A DNA stretch of 48,148 bases from Pseudomonas sp. M47T1. GTDB lineage: Bacteria; Pseudomonadota; Gammaproteobacteria; Pseudomonadales; Pseudomonadaceae. Within the stretch, counting starts at the first letter, position 1. The number at the start of each line of letters is the position of its first letter. Under the pieces are notes generated by a model, which did no database searches, was not told the origin of the DNA, and worked only from the letters and a program-made list of their open reading frames with translations. This document shows positions 24,901-33,391 of this stretch, in pieces. Position numbers and translations under genes: made by a program. The stretch is taken from assembly GCF_000263855.1 (NCBI RefSeq), contig NZ_AJWX01000039.1, forward strand, positions 1 through 48,148, in the 5' to 3' direction.

Positions 24901-26135
24901 ACGCGGCCCCTGCGCCTCTGATCATTGTGGGCGCCGGCCATGCCGGTGGGCGCGCCGCGCTGACCCTGCGCCAGCAGGGTTATGACGGACGCCTGCTATT
25001 GATTGGCGACGAAGCCCACGCCCCCTATGAACGGCCGTCGCTGTCCAAGGGCGCGCTGCAAGGCACTGCCGAACTGGACGGCTACCGCTTGAGCGCGCCC
25101 GAGGAACTGTCGCGGCTGGGCATTGAACACTGGGCCGGTCGCCCGGTGCAGGCCTTGGACACCCAGGGCAAGCAGGTGCACCTGGCAGACGGCAGTTGCC
25201 TGGCGTACAGCGGTTTGCTGCTGGCCACCGGTGGCAGCGCGCGACGCTTGCCCGGCGTGGCAGCCGGCTGGAGCAACGTGCGCTACTTGCGCACCCACGA
25301 CGAGGCTGTGGCGTTGCGCGCCAGCCTGGTGGGCGGCTCACGGTTGGTGGTCGTGGGCGGCGGCTTTATCGGCCTGGAGGTGGCGGCCAGTGCCCGAGCC
25401 ATGGGCTGCACCGTGACCTTGCTGGAAGCCGGCCCGCGCCTGGCCGGGCGGGTGCTGCCTGCGCAGGTGTCCCAAGCGCTCTTGACGCTGCATGCTCACC
25501 AGGGCGTGGATGTGCGGCTCAATGCGCGTATCCAGGCCTTCGAAGGCAATGACCGGGTTGAGCGCGTGCGCCTGGAGGACGGCAGTTGCATTGCCTGTGA
25601 CGGCGTGGTGGCGGGCATTGGCATGCAGCCTAACGTTGACCTTGCCCGGGCCGCCGGGCTGACGGTGGGGCAGGGCATCCGGGTCGACGTCTACCTGCGC
25701 AGCAGTGACCCCCATGTGTTCGCCGCCGGTGACGTGTGCGAGTTCCGCTTGCACCCCCAGGGTGAGTTTCAGCGCCAGGAAACCTGGCGCAACGCCGAAC
25801 TTCAAGGGCGGCATGCGGCCCTGAACCTGCTGGGCGCCGAGGAGCCGTTCCAGCAGGTTCCCGGGTTCTGGTCCGATCAATATGACCATGGCCTGCAAAC
25901 CGTCGGCCTGCTGCGCGACGGGCCTGCCTCGGCGCGCCGCGCGCAACCCGGCGGCTTTCTGCTGTTCTACCTGGACGACCAGCAGCGGCTGCAAGGCGCC
26001 TGTGGCTGGGGCGCGGGCAACAGCGTGGCCAAGGACATCAAACTGTGTGAACGCCTGATCCTGGCGGGCCAACCGTTGGCGGCCGGGCCACTGGCCGACC
26101 CGGCCATTTCGTTGAAAACCCTGCTGAGGAACTGA
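24897..26135 (+). CDS. FAD-dependent ferredoxin reductase, MocF-like
   Basis: A 412-residue flavoprotein reductase. The N-terminal FAD site is IIVGAGHAGGRAA. PYERPSLSKG is the oxygenase-coupled reductase signature. The NAD(H) site is LVVVGGGFIGLEVA (about residues 145-160), and VFAAGDVCEF closes the FAD site. The C-terminal Reductase_C domain includes WSDQYDHGLQTVG. It resembles reductases of aromatic-ring or P450 systems such as putidaredoxin reductase, and here serves the adjoining Rieske protein. I use the ATG at 24897; an upstream in-frame GTG/ATG would extend into the ferredoxin gene. Confidence 0.93.
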   Translation: MNAAPAPLIIVGAGHAGGRAALTLRQQGYDGRLLLIGDEAHAPYERPSLSKGALQGTAELDGYRLSAPEELSRLGIEHWAGRPVQALDTQGKQVHLADGSCLAYSGLLLATGGSARRLPGVAAGWSNVRYLRTHDEAVALRASLVGGSRLVVVGGGFIGLEVAASARAMGCTVTLLEAGPRLAGRVLPAQVSQALLTLHAHQGVDVRLNARIQAFEGNDRVERVRLEDGSCIACDGVVAGIGMQPNVDLARAAGLTVGQGIRVDVYLRSSDPHVFAAGDVCEFRLHPQGEFQRQETWRNAELQGRHAALNLLGAEEPFQQVPGFWSDQYDHGLQTVGLLRDGPASARRAQPGGFLLFYLDDQQRLQGACGWGAGNSVAKDIKLCERLILAGQPLAAGPLADPAISLKTLLRN

Positions 26136-26137
26136 CC

Positions 26138-26968
26138 ATGCGCCGCTTGCTGGTGTTTCAATCCCTGTGGGCCATGCTCGACCATCAGGGCCAGCCGACC
26201 ATGGCCCTGGAAGCGCAGCTGGAAATCATTGCCGCCGCCGGGTATGACGGCATTACCGATCACTTCTGGCAACCGGCACACGCCAGGCGCTTGAGTCAGG
26301 CGGCCAAAGGTCTGGGCCTGGCCATTGAAGGACAGGCCTTTCCACGCACCGTCGATGACCTGGCCGCCGCCCTCGACGTGGCCAGTCAGCATGGCTGTCA
26401 CCACCTGACCTTACAGGCCGATGTGCGCGCCTATTCGGTGGCCCAGGTGATGCCGCTGCTGGAAGGCTGGCAACGGCTGGCCGAGCAGGTGGATTTTGCG
26501 GTGCTGCTGGAAACTCATCGCTATCGCGTTACCAATGACCTGCCCCTGACCCTGGGATTGTTGGCGCAGTTTCCCGACCTCAAGCTGCTGGCGGATCTGT
26601 CCCACTACGTGGTGGGCCGTGAATTGCCGGAGGCTGCCTGCGCCGAGGATGACCGCGACATCCAGCAGATACTGCAACGCAGTTGGGGGTTTCACGGCCG
26701 CGTGGCCAGCAGCGAGCAGGTGCAGGTACCGCTGGCGTTTGCCCAGCACCAGGCGTGGCTGCAACGCTTTCTGGGTTGGTGGCGCTATGGCATGCAGGAC
26801 TGGCTGGCGCGCGACAGTACCGTCGATGGCAGCCTGTCATTCACCTGCGAGCTGGGCCCGCCGCCCTATGCCATCACCGGCGCCGATGGCAGCGAGCTGA
26901 GCGACCGTTGGCAGGACGCGCTGCTGCTCAAGGACCTGGTCCGCAACCTGTGGCACGACCTGGTGTAA
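26138..26968 (+). CDS. Xylose-isomerase-like TIM-barrel protein (sugar phosphate isomerase/epimerase family)
   Basis: A 276-residue soluble AP-endonuclease-2/xylose-isomerase-like barrel protein. Visible features are the N-terminal barrel strand with LEIIAAAGYDGITDHFW, HLTLQADVRAYS, the VLLETHRYRVTND segment (metal-ligand Glu) and LLADLSHYVVGRE. It starts 2 bp after the reductase stop, so it is the fourth gene of the operon. Rhizopine loci also contain a protein of this fold (MocC), supporting a catabolic role on the demethylated product. The precise reaction is unknown. Confidence 0.82.
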   Translation: MRRLLVFQSLWAMLDHQGQPTMALEAQLEIIAAAGYDGITDHFWQPAHARRLSQAAKGLGLAIEGQAFPRTVDDLAAALDVASQHGCHHLTLQADVRAYSVAQVMPLLEGWQRLAEQVDFAVLLETHRYRVTNDLPLTLGLLAQFPDLKLLADLSHYVVGRELPEAACAEDDRDIQQILQRSWGFHGRVASSEQVQVPLAFAQHQAWLQRFLGWWRYGMQDWLARDSTVDGSLSFTCELGPPPYAITGADGSELSDRWQDALLLKDLVRNLWHDLV

Positions 26969-27006
26969 CCGCCGCGTCGCAAGTGCTGCATTGTACCCTC
27001 TGCCTT

Positions 27007-27030
27007 GTAGCCGCTGCCGCACGGCTGCGC
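27007..27030. repeat. REP unit, GTAGCCGCTGCCG family
   Basis: GTAGCCGCTGCCGCACGGCTGCGC, a single unit of the family that recurs at 29041, 38583 and 42366. It lies beyond the TIM-barrel gene, a usual 3' location. Confidence 0.7.
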
Positions 27031-27146
27031 TGGCCTGTGTGTGCACTGGAGATTATCGGCGAACCACAGGGCCAGTGCCCCCAGACGACGGCAGGTTGCG
27101 CAAAATCGTTTAACCTTTCACCCACACGGTTTTGTCGAGGTCTGTC

Positions 27147-27614
27147 GTGAAAGGTTTTCCGTTTACCCTGTGCGTGCTGTGCATCACCCCCTGTGGCGGC
27201 GCTGTGAAAGCCGCCGATGCAGCGCCCCTGAGCTTGAAGACCTCGGGCGCGGTGGCCGGCCTTTCCGTGCGCATTGCCCAAGGCGACAGTTATTCGGTGC
27301 GGATCGACTACTACTATCCGCCTGCTGACCTCGCCGCACGCAAGACCCTGTGGGAGGGCGCCGGCGGCGTGCAGGACAACGGCGCGCCGTTCAACGTCAA
27401 CCTGCGCATCTATGACGTCGACGACGCCGTGGTCATCCAGGACCGGCGCATCAGTCACCCCACCCTGTCGTCCTGGGGCGACGGCGTACTGCACGCCGAA
27501 CTGAGCGAGGTGCACCTGCCGCGCGGCCGCTACCAGATCACCGTGGAACGCCGGGGCAGTGCGGGCGCCATCGCCGACTATCGTGCCGGCGTCAGCCTGG
27601 TGAAGTCCTGGTAG
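27147..27614 (+). CDS. Small secreted protein, DUF5625-like
   Basis: A 155-residue protein with a signal peptide (residues 1 to about 25, ending GAVKA) and a beta-rich mature region (VRIDYYYPPADL, FNVNLRIYDVDDAVVIQDRRISHP, YQITVERRGSAG). It resembles DUF5625 proteins of pseudomonads, which have no known role. The GTG at 27147 has GAGG 6 nt upstream and starts directly with the signal peptide; a TTG at 27132 is less likely. It stands alone between the moc-like operon and the MATE gene. Confidence 0.7.
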   Translation: MKGFPFTLCVLCITPCGGAVKAADAAPLSLKTSGAVAGLSVRIAQGDSYSVRIDYYYPPADLAARKTLWEGAGGVQDNGAPFNVNLRIYDVDDAVVIQDRRISHPTLSSWGDGVLHAELSEVHLPRGRYQITVERRGSAGAIADYRAGVSLVKSW

Positions 27615-27691
27615 CCATCGGCGTCGCCGTACCCGCGTAATACGTTAGAATCCTCGCGCGCCTTACCACCTGCCCGAGAACTGCCTGCCCC

Positions 27692-29044
27692 ATGCAAAGC
27701 CCAGCGCAACGCCCGTTATGGAAAACCTACCTGGCTTTCCTCGCACCCATGGTGCTGTCCAACTTCCTGCAGTCCATGTCCGGCACCCTCAACAGTATCT
27801 ACATCGGCCAGATGCTGGGCACCCAGGCGCTGGCGGCAGTATCGGGGATGTTCCCCATCGTGTTTTTCTTCATCGCCCTGGTGATCGGCCTGGGGGCCGG
27901 TGCAGGCGTGCTGATTGGCCAGGCGTGGGGCGCGCGCGAAACCCATGTGGTCAAGCAGATCGCTGGCGCCACGTTGCTGCTCGGCGTTCTGATCGGCCTG
28001 GTGGCGGCGGTGTTTGGCAGTGTGTTCGCCCGTCAGGCGTTGCAGGGGCTGGGTACCCCGGTGGACGTGCTCGACGATGCGGTGGCCTATGCGCGGGTGA
28101 TGATGTGGATCATGCCGATCCTGCTGGTGTTCGTGTTGTTCACCCAGTTGCTGCGCGGAGTCAGCGACACCCTGTCGCCGTTGTTGGCGTTACTGGTGTC
28201 GACGGCCGTTGGCCTGGTGCTGACGCCCGCGCTGATACGCGGCTGGGCGGGCCTGCCGCAGATGGGGATCGAAAGCGCGGTACTGGCGGGGCTGGCGGGT
28301 AATGTCGCCGCCATTGGCCTGCTGGCCTGGCGCCTCAACCGCGGCCAGCACCCGCTGGCGCCGGACCGTGAGTTCCTGCGGGCGCTGCGCCTGGACCGTG
28401 CCATTCTGGCCAAGGTGCTGCGCATCGGCCTGCCCACGGGTGTGCAGATGGTCGTGATCTCGTTGTCCGAACTGGTCATCCTGTCACTGGTCAATGGCCA
28501 TGGCTCCCAGGCCACGGCGGCCTACGGCGCGGTCACGCAAATCGTCAACTACGTGCAGTTTCCGGCGTTGTCCATTGCCATCACCGCCTCCATCCTCGGC
28601 GCCCAGGCCATCGGTGCCGGGCGCCTGGAGCGCATCGGGCCGATCCTGCGCACGGGGCTGCTGATCAACATCTGGCTCACCGGTGGCCTGATCGTGCTGG
28701 GCTATGTGTTGTCCGCCTGGCTGCTGGGCCTGTTCATCACCGACCTTGCCACCCTGGCCCAGGCCGAGCACCTGCTGCACATTATGCTCTGGAGCATGTT
28801 GGTGTTCGGTTTTCAGGCCCTGGTGGGCGGCATCATGCGCGCCAGCGGCACGGTGCTGGTGCCGGTCCTGATCTCGATTTTCTGCATCGCCGGCGTGGAA
28901 TTGCCAGCGGCCTGGCTGCTCAACAGCCACTTCGGCCTGCAAGGCGTATGGATGGCATTTCCACTGACCTACCTGGCTATGCTGGCGTTGCAGACGGCGT
29001 ACTACAAGGGCGTGTGGCAGCACCGCAAGATCGAGCGGTTGTAG
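27692..29044 (+). CDS. MATE-family efflux transporter
   Basis: An inner-membrane multidrug/toxin exporter driven by Na+ or H+. The 450 residues form 12 hydrophobic helices in two homologous halves. The first half has PMVLSNFLQSMSGTLNSIYIG and the second GLPTGVQMVVISLSELV; GQAWGARE is a typical MATE loop motif. Its stop codon lies inside a REP sequence. No regulator is adjacent, and the substrate is unknown. Confidence 0.92.
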   Translation: MQSPAQRPLWKTYLAFLAPMVLSNFLQSMSGTLNSIYIGQMLGTQALAAVSGMFPIVFFFIALVIGLGAGAGVLIGQAWGARETHVVKQIAGATLLLGVLIGLVAAVFGSVFARQALQGLGTPVDVLDDAVAYARVMMWIMPILLVFVLFTQLLRGVSDTLSPLLALLVSTAVGLVLTPALIRGWAGLPQMGIESAVLAGLAGNVAAIGLLAWRLNRGQHPLAPDREFLRALRLDRAILAKVLRIGLPTGVQMVVISLSELVILSLVNGHGSQATAAYGAVTQIVNYVQFPALSIAITASILGAQAIGAGRLERIGPILRTGLLINIWLTGGLIVLGYVLSAWLLGLFITDLATLAQAEHLLHIMLWSMLVFGFQALVGGIMRASGTVLVPVLISIFCIAGVELPAAWLLNSHFGLQGVWMAFPLTYLAMLALQTAYYKGVWQHRKIERL

Positions 29045-29131
29045 CCGCTGCCGAAGGCTGCGCTGGCCCCTGAACACACTGGCGATCTTCAGCCAGGCAG
29101 GGGCCGGCACAGCCTGACGGCAGCGGGCTAC
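29041..29131. repeat. REP pair (BIME) at the MATE gene end
   Basis: GTAGCCGCTGCCGAAGGCTG (29041 on) is matched by an inverted copy (CAGCCTGACGGCAGCGGGCTAC, 29110-29131), with GGCCCCTG / CAGGGGCC inside. The whole can fold as one long hairpin. The stop of the MATE gene is within it. It lies between convergent genes and could act as a terminator for both. Confidence 0.85.
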
Positions 29132-29144
29132 AGGAGCGATCCCA

Positions 29145-30245
29145 TCAGCTATCGGTCTTGATGCTGCTCCACACCCGCGTGCGCACCCGCTCGATCTTCT
29201 GCGGCAACGGTTGCACTACGTAGAGGTTCTTGCGCGCTTCGGGCGTGGGCGTAAGCCCGGGGTTTTCGGTGATGGCCTGGGTGATCATCGACATCGAGTC
29301 CTTGTTCACGTTGGGGTAGCCCACGTAGTTGCTGATGGGTGCGATGACGTTGGGGTCCAGCAGGTAGTTGAGGAACTCGTGGGCTTCGGCGACGTTGTCG
29401 GCACTTTTCGGGATGGCGAAGTTGTCGAACCAGATTGGCGCGCCTTCCTTGGGCAGGCGCCAGTCCACCACCACGCCGTTGCCGGCCTCCTTGGCGCGGT
29501 TGCCGAACTGGTAGAAGCTGCCCGAATAACCTATGGCCACGCAGATGTCACCATTGGCAATGTCGGTCATGTATTTGGCCGAGTTGAAGTAGGTGACGTA
29601 GGGGCGCACCTTGAGCATCAGCGCCTTGGCTTTCTCGTAGTCGGCCGGGTTCTGGCTATTGGGGTCCAGGCCCAGGTAGTGCAGGGCGATGGGCAGTATT
29701 TCGGAGGGCGAGTCGAGCATGGCCACGCCGCAGGACTTGAGCTTGGCCATGTTCTCGGGCTTGAACACCAGGTCCCAGCTGTCCACCGGCGCATCGGCGC
29801 CCAGCGCGGCCTTGACCTTGGCCGGGTTGAAGCCGATCAGCACCGTGCCGTACATGTAAGGCACGCCGTATTGGTTGCCGGGGTCGTTGTGGTCCAGCAG
29901 TTTCAGCAGGTCGGGGTCCAGGTGTTTCCAATTGGGCAGCTTGGACTTGTCCAGTTTCTGGAACACGCCGGCCTTGATCTGGGTTTCAAGAAACTGGTTG
30001 GACGGCACCACCAGGTCGTAGCCCGAATGCCCGGTGAGCAGCTTGGCCTCCAGCGACTCGTTGGTTTCGAAGGTGTCCCAGGTAACCTTGATGCCGGAGC
30101 TCTTGGCAAAGTCCTGCGGTACCGAGGGCAGGATGTAGTCCGCCCAGTTGTACACCTTCAACTCACGCTGCTCGGCGTGCACCGCACTTGCCAGCAACGT
30201 GAGGCCGCACACCAGCGCGCCCATGGAACGGATGACCTTGCTCAT
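29145..30245 (-). CDS. Polyamine ABC transporter substrate-binding protein, PotF-like
   Basis: A periplasmic binding protein of the PotD/PotF/SpuD family, for putrescine or spermidine. The ATG at 30245 has AAGGGG upstream and starts a clean signal peptide ending AVHAEQ. The product is 366 residues. The family pattern is clear: ELKVYNWADYILP with the polyamine-stacking Trp, YGVPYMYGT, and WFDNFAIPKSA containing the binding Trp and Asp. No permease or ATPase genes (potGHI) adjoin it, so it is an orphan or works with a distant transporter. A sad/ptrR putrescine-related pair is 13 kb away. Confidence 0.92.
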   Translation of the reverse strand: MSKVIRSMGALVCGLTLLASAVHAEQRELKVYNWADYILPSVPQDFAKSSGIKVTWDTFETNESLEAKLLTGHSGYDLVVPSNQFLETQIKAGVFQKLDKSKLPNWKHLDPDLLKLLDHNDPGNQYGVPYMYGTVLIGFNPAKVKAALGADAPVDSWDLVFKPENMAKLKSCGVAMLDSPSEILPIALHYLGLDPNSQNPADYEKAKALMLKVRPYVTYFNSAKYMTDIANGDICVAIGYSGSFYQFGNRAKEAGNGVVVDWRLPKEGAPIWFDNFAIPKSADNVAEAHEFLNYLLDPNVIAPISNYVGYPNVNKDSMSMITQAITENPGLTPTPEARKNLYVVQPLPQKIERVRTRVWSSIKTDS

Positions 30246-30713
30246 TGGATTCCCCTTTTTATTCATGCTGACCAGTCGATTCGACGTTGATGACGTTTTG
30301 CAGGAGGGCAGGCATTGAAAGGCGCGACGGCTGGCGCAGGGCCTTGTTCTTGTTGTGCACAAGCCGCTGACATTCTTACCGCAGCACCGCGGCGGATTGC
30401 GGAACCTTGGCGGCCAGAAGGGGATCAATACGGCCATTGCAAAGCGCCGCCATTGAAAATGGCACGCTTGAATGGTGGGCGTGAGTTGTCCCCGGAAATC
30501 GTGGGTATCTCTGTGGATAACTTCGCGAAAGCCAGTCCAGCCAAGACGTTGGCGGCAATGGCCAAGAAATGATCAATTGCGTGGGCGGGCTGGTCGAAGG
30601 CATGCACGGGCAAATTGGTCAACACGCGGGAACACATTTTGCGCGTAATTAATTCGGTATTTACGTTACGAATTTAGTCCCATTTCCTCGCCCGTACACC
30701 ACCGCGTTCTATG
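30246..30713. other. 468-bp gap upstream of potF-like gene
   Basis: A gap between the potF-like start and the end of the carboxypeptidase gene. It holds one exact DnaA-box sequence (TGTGGATAA, 30512-30520) and a short inverted repeat GCCATT-GAA-AATGGC near 30455. An AT-richer stretch lies near 30640-30690. I see no convincing gene in it. Confidence 0.4.
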
Positions 30714-31895
30714 TCACGCCAGGCTGTCTTGCATCAGTGTGTCAACCCACATTCGCAGACGGTCCCAGCAGCGGCTGAACCAGTTGCCAGCGGGTACCGC
30801 CTGCAGGGCCACCAGTGGGCGAGTGGCCAGCAACTGGTCGCCGGCATACAGCGCCAGTGTGCCCACTTGGCTACCGGCGGCCAGGGGGGCCTGCAAAGGC
30901 TCATTGAGGGTGATCTGGTTGCGGGTATGGCGCTGTTGATTGATCGGCAGGGTCAAGCTCATGTCCTGCGCCAGGCCCACGGCTACGGTGTCTTGCCGCC
31001 CCAGCCATACCCTGGGCGTGGCCAGGGCCTTGCCGGCCGTGACGTAGTGCTGGGTGGCGAAAAAACGAAAACCGTAGCCCATCAGCTTGGCGCTGTCCTC
31101 GGCCCTGGCGCGTTCGCTGGTGGCGCCGAAGACCACGCTGATCAGGCGGCGCCCGTCGCGCACCGCCGACGCCACCATGCAGTAGCCGGCCGCCTCGGTG
31201 TGGCCGGTTTTCAAGCCGTCGTATGCGCGGTCACGCCATAGCAACAGGTTGCGGTTGGGCTGGCGGATGCCGTTCCAGGTCAGGTATTTGTGTGCGTACA
31301 GTTCGTAGTAGCTGGACTCGTCGTTGATGATTGCCCTTGCCAGCACGGCCATGTCGTGGGCCGAGGAGTAGTGGTCGGGCATGGGCAGGCCGGTGGGGTT
31401 GGCGAAGTGGGTATTGTGCATGCCCAGCTTTTCAGCGGCGGCGTTCATCATGGGCACGAAGCTGTCGGTACTGCCGGCGATGTGCTCGGCCACCGCCACG
31501 CTGGCATCGTTGCCGGAGTCGATGATGATGCCGCGCAACAGGTCACGCATGGCCACTGGCGAGCCTGGTTTGAGGAACATCCGCGAGCCACCGGTGCGCC
31601 ATGCGTTTTCGCTGACGGGCACCAGGTCGTCGGGCTTGAGGCGCCCGGCCTGCATTTCCCGCGTGGCCAGGTAGGCGGTCATCAGTTTGGTCAGGCTGGC
31701 GGGTGGCAGGCGCTGGTCACTGGCGTGCTCGGTAATCACCGCGCCGGTCTCGTCGTCCATCAAGACCCAGGCCTTGGCGTTGAGGCTGGGCGGCCTGGGC
31801 ACCAGCGTGGCCATGTCGGCGGGTTGGGCAAATACGGCGTAGGGGCAGGCCAGCAGAATCAGCACGACAAGCGTGCGCAGGAGCAGGTGGTTCAC
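30714..31895 (-). CDS. D-alanyl-D-alanine carboxypeptidase (PBP5/6, DacA/DacC type)
   Basis: A periplasmic penicillin-binding protein that trims the terminal D-Ala from peptidoglycan pentapeptides. The 393-residue product has a signal peptide ending in VFAQP. The three active-site motifs are SLTK (67-70, nucleophile Ser67), SGN (127-129) and KTG (229-231). The C-terminal PBP5_C domain is followed by an amphipathic tail (WFSRCWDRLRMWVDTLMQD) typical of membrane anchoring. It lies beside a two-component system and a TTAA-repeat box, and an amidase gene is on the far side, suggesting common control. Confidence 0.94.
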   Translation of the reverse strand: MNHLLLRTLVVLILLACPYAVFAQPADMATLVPRPPSLNAKAWVLMDDETGAVITEHASDQRLPPASLTKLMTAYLATREMQAGRLKPDDLVPVSENAWRTGGSRMFLKPGSPVAMRDLLRGIIIDSGNDASVAVAEHIAGSTDSFVPMMNAAAEKLGMHNTHFANPTGLPMPDHYSSAHDMAVLARAIINDESSYYELYAHKYLTWNGIRQPNRNLLLWRDRAYDGLKTGHTEAAGYCMVASAVRDGRRLISVVFGATSERARAEDSAKLMGYGFRFFATQHYVTAGKALATPRVWLGRQDTVAVGLAQDMSLTLPINQQRHTRNQITLNEPLQAPLAAGSQVGTLALYAGDQLLATRPLVALQAVPAGNWFSRCWDRLRMWVDTLMQDSLA

Positions 31896-31954
31896 GGCGG
31901 CGAGGCCTCGGCGGGAAAGGGGCCAAGACTGTGGCGGCGCCCGTGCAGGCGCTC

Positions 31955-31985
31955 AACTTAACCTGTGTTAAGTAAACTTAATTGA
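31955..31985. promoter_or_regulatory. Three TTAA repeats at exact 10-bp spacing
   Basis: TTAA starts at 31958, 31968 and 31978 (within CAACTTAACCTGTGTTAAG and onward). A 10-bp period is one helical turn, as in direct-repeat boxes of OmpR-family regulators. The site lies 60-90 bp upstream of the carboxypeptidase start, a good place for control by the neighbouring response regulator. Confidence 0.5.
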
Positions 31986-32014
31986 GCGCACCGTACGGGC
32001 TGGCACAAGGGAGT

Positions 32015-33391
32015 TCAGCAGGGGCAATGAATACTCACGCGCGCGCCGCCGTGCTCACCGGCACTGTCGATGTGCAAGGTGTAGCCATGCAGGCGCACGA
32101 TGGCCGCCACCAGCGACAGGCCCAGGCCATGCCCCGGCTGCGCGTCGGTACTGGCGCCGCGGTACAGGCGGCGGCTGACCTGGCTGCGGTCTGCCGGGGC
32201 AATGCCGGGCCCGTTGTCGATGACCTCCAGGGTCAGTTGGCCAGCGTCGGCGCGGCCGCGCAGCACCACGGCACCACCGGGGGGTGTGAACTTGATGGCG
32301 TTGTCCAACAGGTTCACCAGCGCCTCGAACAGGAGCGCGGCGTCGCCCATCAGCGCAGGCAGCGGGCCGGGCAGGTCGAGGGTCAGGGTTTGCTGGCGCT
32401 CAAGGGCCAGGGGTTCGTAGAACTCATGGGCCTGTTGCAGCAGATCGACGGGCGAGCAGGGCTCGAAGGCGCTGCGTCGCCGGGTGTCTTCAAGTTCTGC
32501 CACCCGCAACAGGCCCTGGAAGCGCACCATGATCGACTCACTTTCAGCCAGGGCCTGATCCAGGGTAGCGCGCTGGTCCGGGACCAGGGGCATCTGGTCG
32601 AGTTGGTGCAGGCGTGCGCGCAGCCGCGTCAGGGGCGTGCGCAGGTCATGGGCGATACCATCGCACACGCCCTTGACCTCCAGCATCAATTGTTCGATGT
32701 GGTCTAGCATGGTGTTCACCGCGCTGGCCAGCATGTCCAGCTCGTCATGCCGGGGCGACAGCGGCAGGCGATCGGCAAGGTTGCCCGACACCACGCTTTC
32801 GGTGCTGCGTTGCAGGCCCTGCACACGCTTGAGCGGGCGACGGCGCAGCAACCGCCAGCCGATCAAGCCGGGGATCAGCGTCAGCGACAAGCCCCACGCC
32901 AGGGCCTGCTGGATAATGCCGCCCACCGCCGATACCGAGCCGCCATCGCGCGCCAGCACCAGCATGCGGCCGTCGTCGCGGTGCACCAGCAGGGCGTAGC
33001 TGCTGCGTGGCTCTTCACTGGCCTGGGCCACGCTCAGGCCTTTTTCCAGGTAGTGCACCTGGCCATCGTCGGCAAGGCTGGCACGCAGCTTCAGCAGGTC
33101 GCCGGCCAGGTGCCGGCCCTGGGCGTCAAACAGGCCGTAGGCGTCGATGTTGGGGGTGGAATAGGCTTCGCTGGCGGCCAATTCGGTCATCAGGTTGGCA
33201 TCGTCGACTTTGGCGTAATAGTGCGCGCGCTGCATCAGCGTGCGTTCGGCCACGCTGCCCAGGTAGTGGGAAATCTGCCAGTACAGCACCCCGGTGAACA
33301 GCGCGCCCCAGGCCACGAAGAACAGGGCATAGAAGCCGATGAGGCGGCTGCTGGAGGAGCGCCAGGGTTCAAGCGCGGGTCGCGAGGACAT
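32015..33391 (-). CDS. Two-component sensor histidine kinase
   Basis: An inner-membrane sensor kinase of 458 residues. It has membrane helices at about 16-38 and 160-180 with a periplasmic sensor region of about 120 residues. A HAMP domain follows (RRRPLKRVQGLQRSTESVVSGNLADRLP). His248 in GIAHDLRTPLTRLR is the phosphorylation site. The ATP-binding motifs are LVNLLDNAIKF (N box), DNGPGIA (G1) and GHGLGLSLV (G2). It overlaps the response regulator gene by 23 bp. The signal is unknown; its neighbours act on peptidoglycan, so an envelope cue is plausible. Confidence 0.93.
   Translation of the reverse strand: MSSRPALEPWRSSSSRLIGFYALFFVAWGALFTGVLYWQISHYLGSVAERTLMQRAHYYAKVDDANLMTELAASEAYSTPNIDAYGLFDAQGRHLAGDLLKLRASLADDGQVHYLEKGLSVAQASEEPRSSYALLVHRDDGRMLVLARDGGSVSAVGGIIQQALAWGLSLTLIPGLIGWRLLRRRPLKRVQGLQRSTESVVSGNLADRLPLSPRHDELDMLASAVNTMLDHIEQLMLEVKGVCDGIAHDLRTPLTRLRARLHQLDQMPLVPDQRATLDQALAESESIMVRFQGLLRVAELEDTRRRSAFEPCSPVDLLQQAHEFYEPLALERQQTLTLDLPGPLPALMGDAALLFEALVNLLDNAIKFTPPGGAVVLRGRADAGQLTLEVIDNGPGIAPADRSQVSRRLYRGASTDAQPGHGLGLSLVAAIVRLHGYTLHIDSAGEHGGARVSIHCPC

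Noticed and set aside
30512..30520. Exact DnaA-box sequence TGTGGATAA
   Set aside because: Only one box, no AT-rich unwinding region or dnaA/dnaN genes nearby; not a replication origin.
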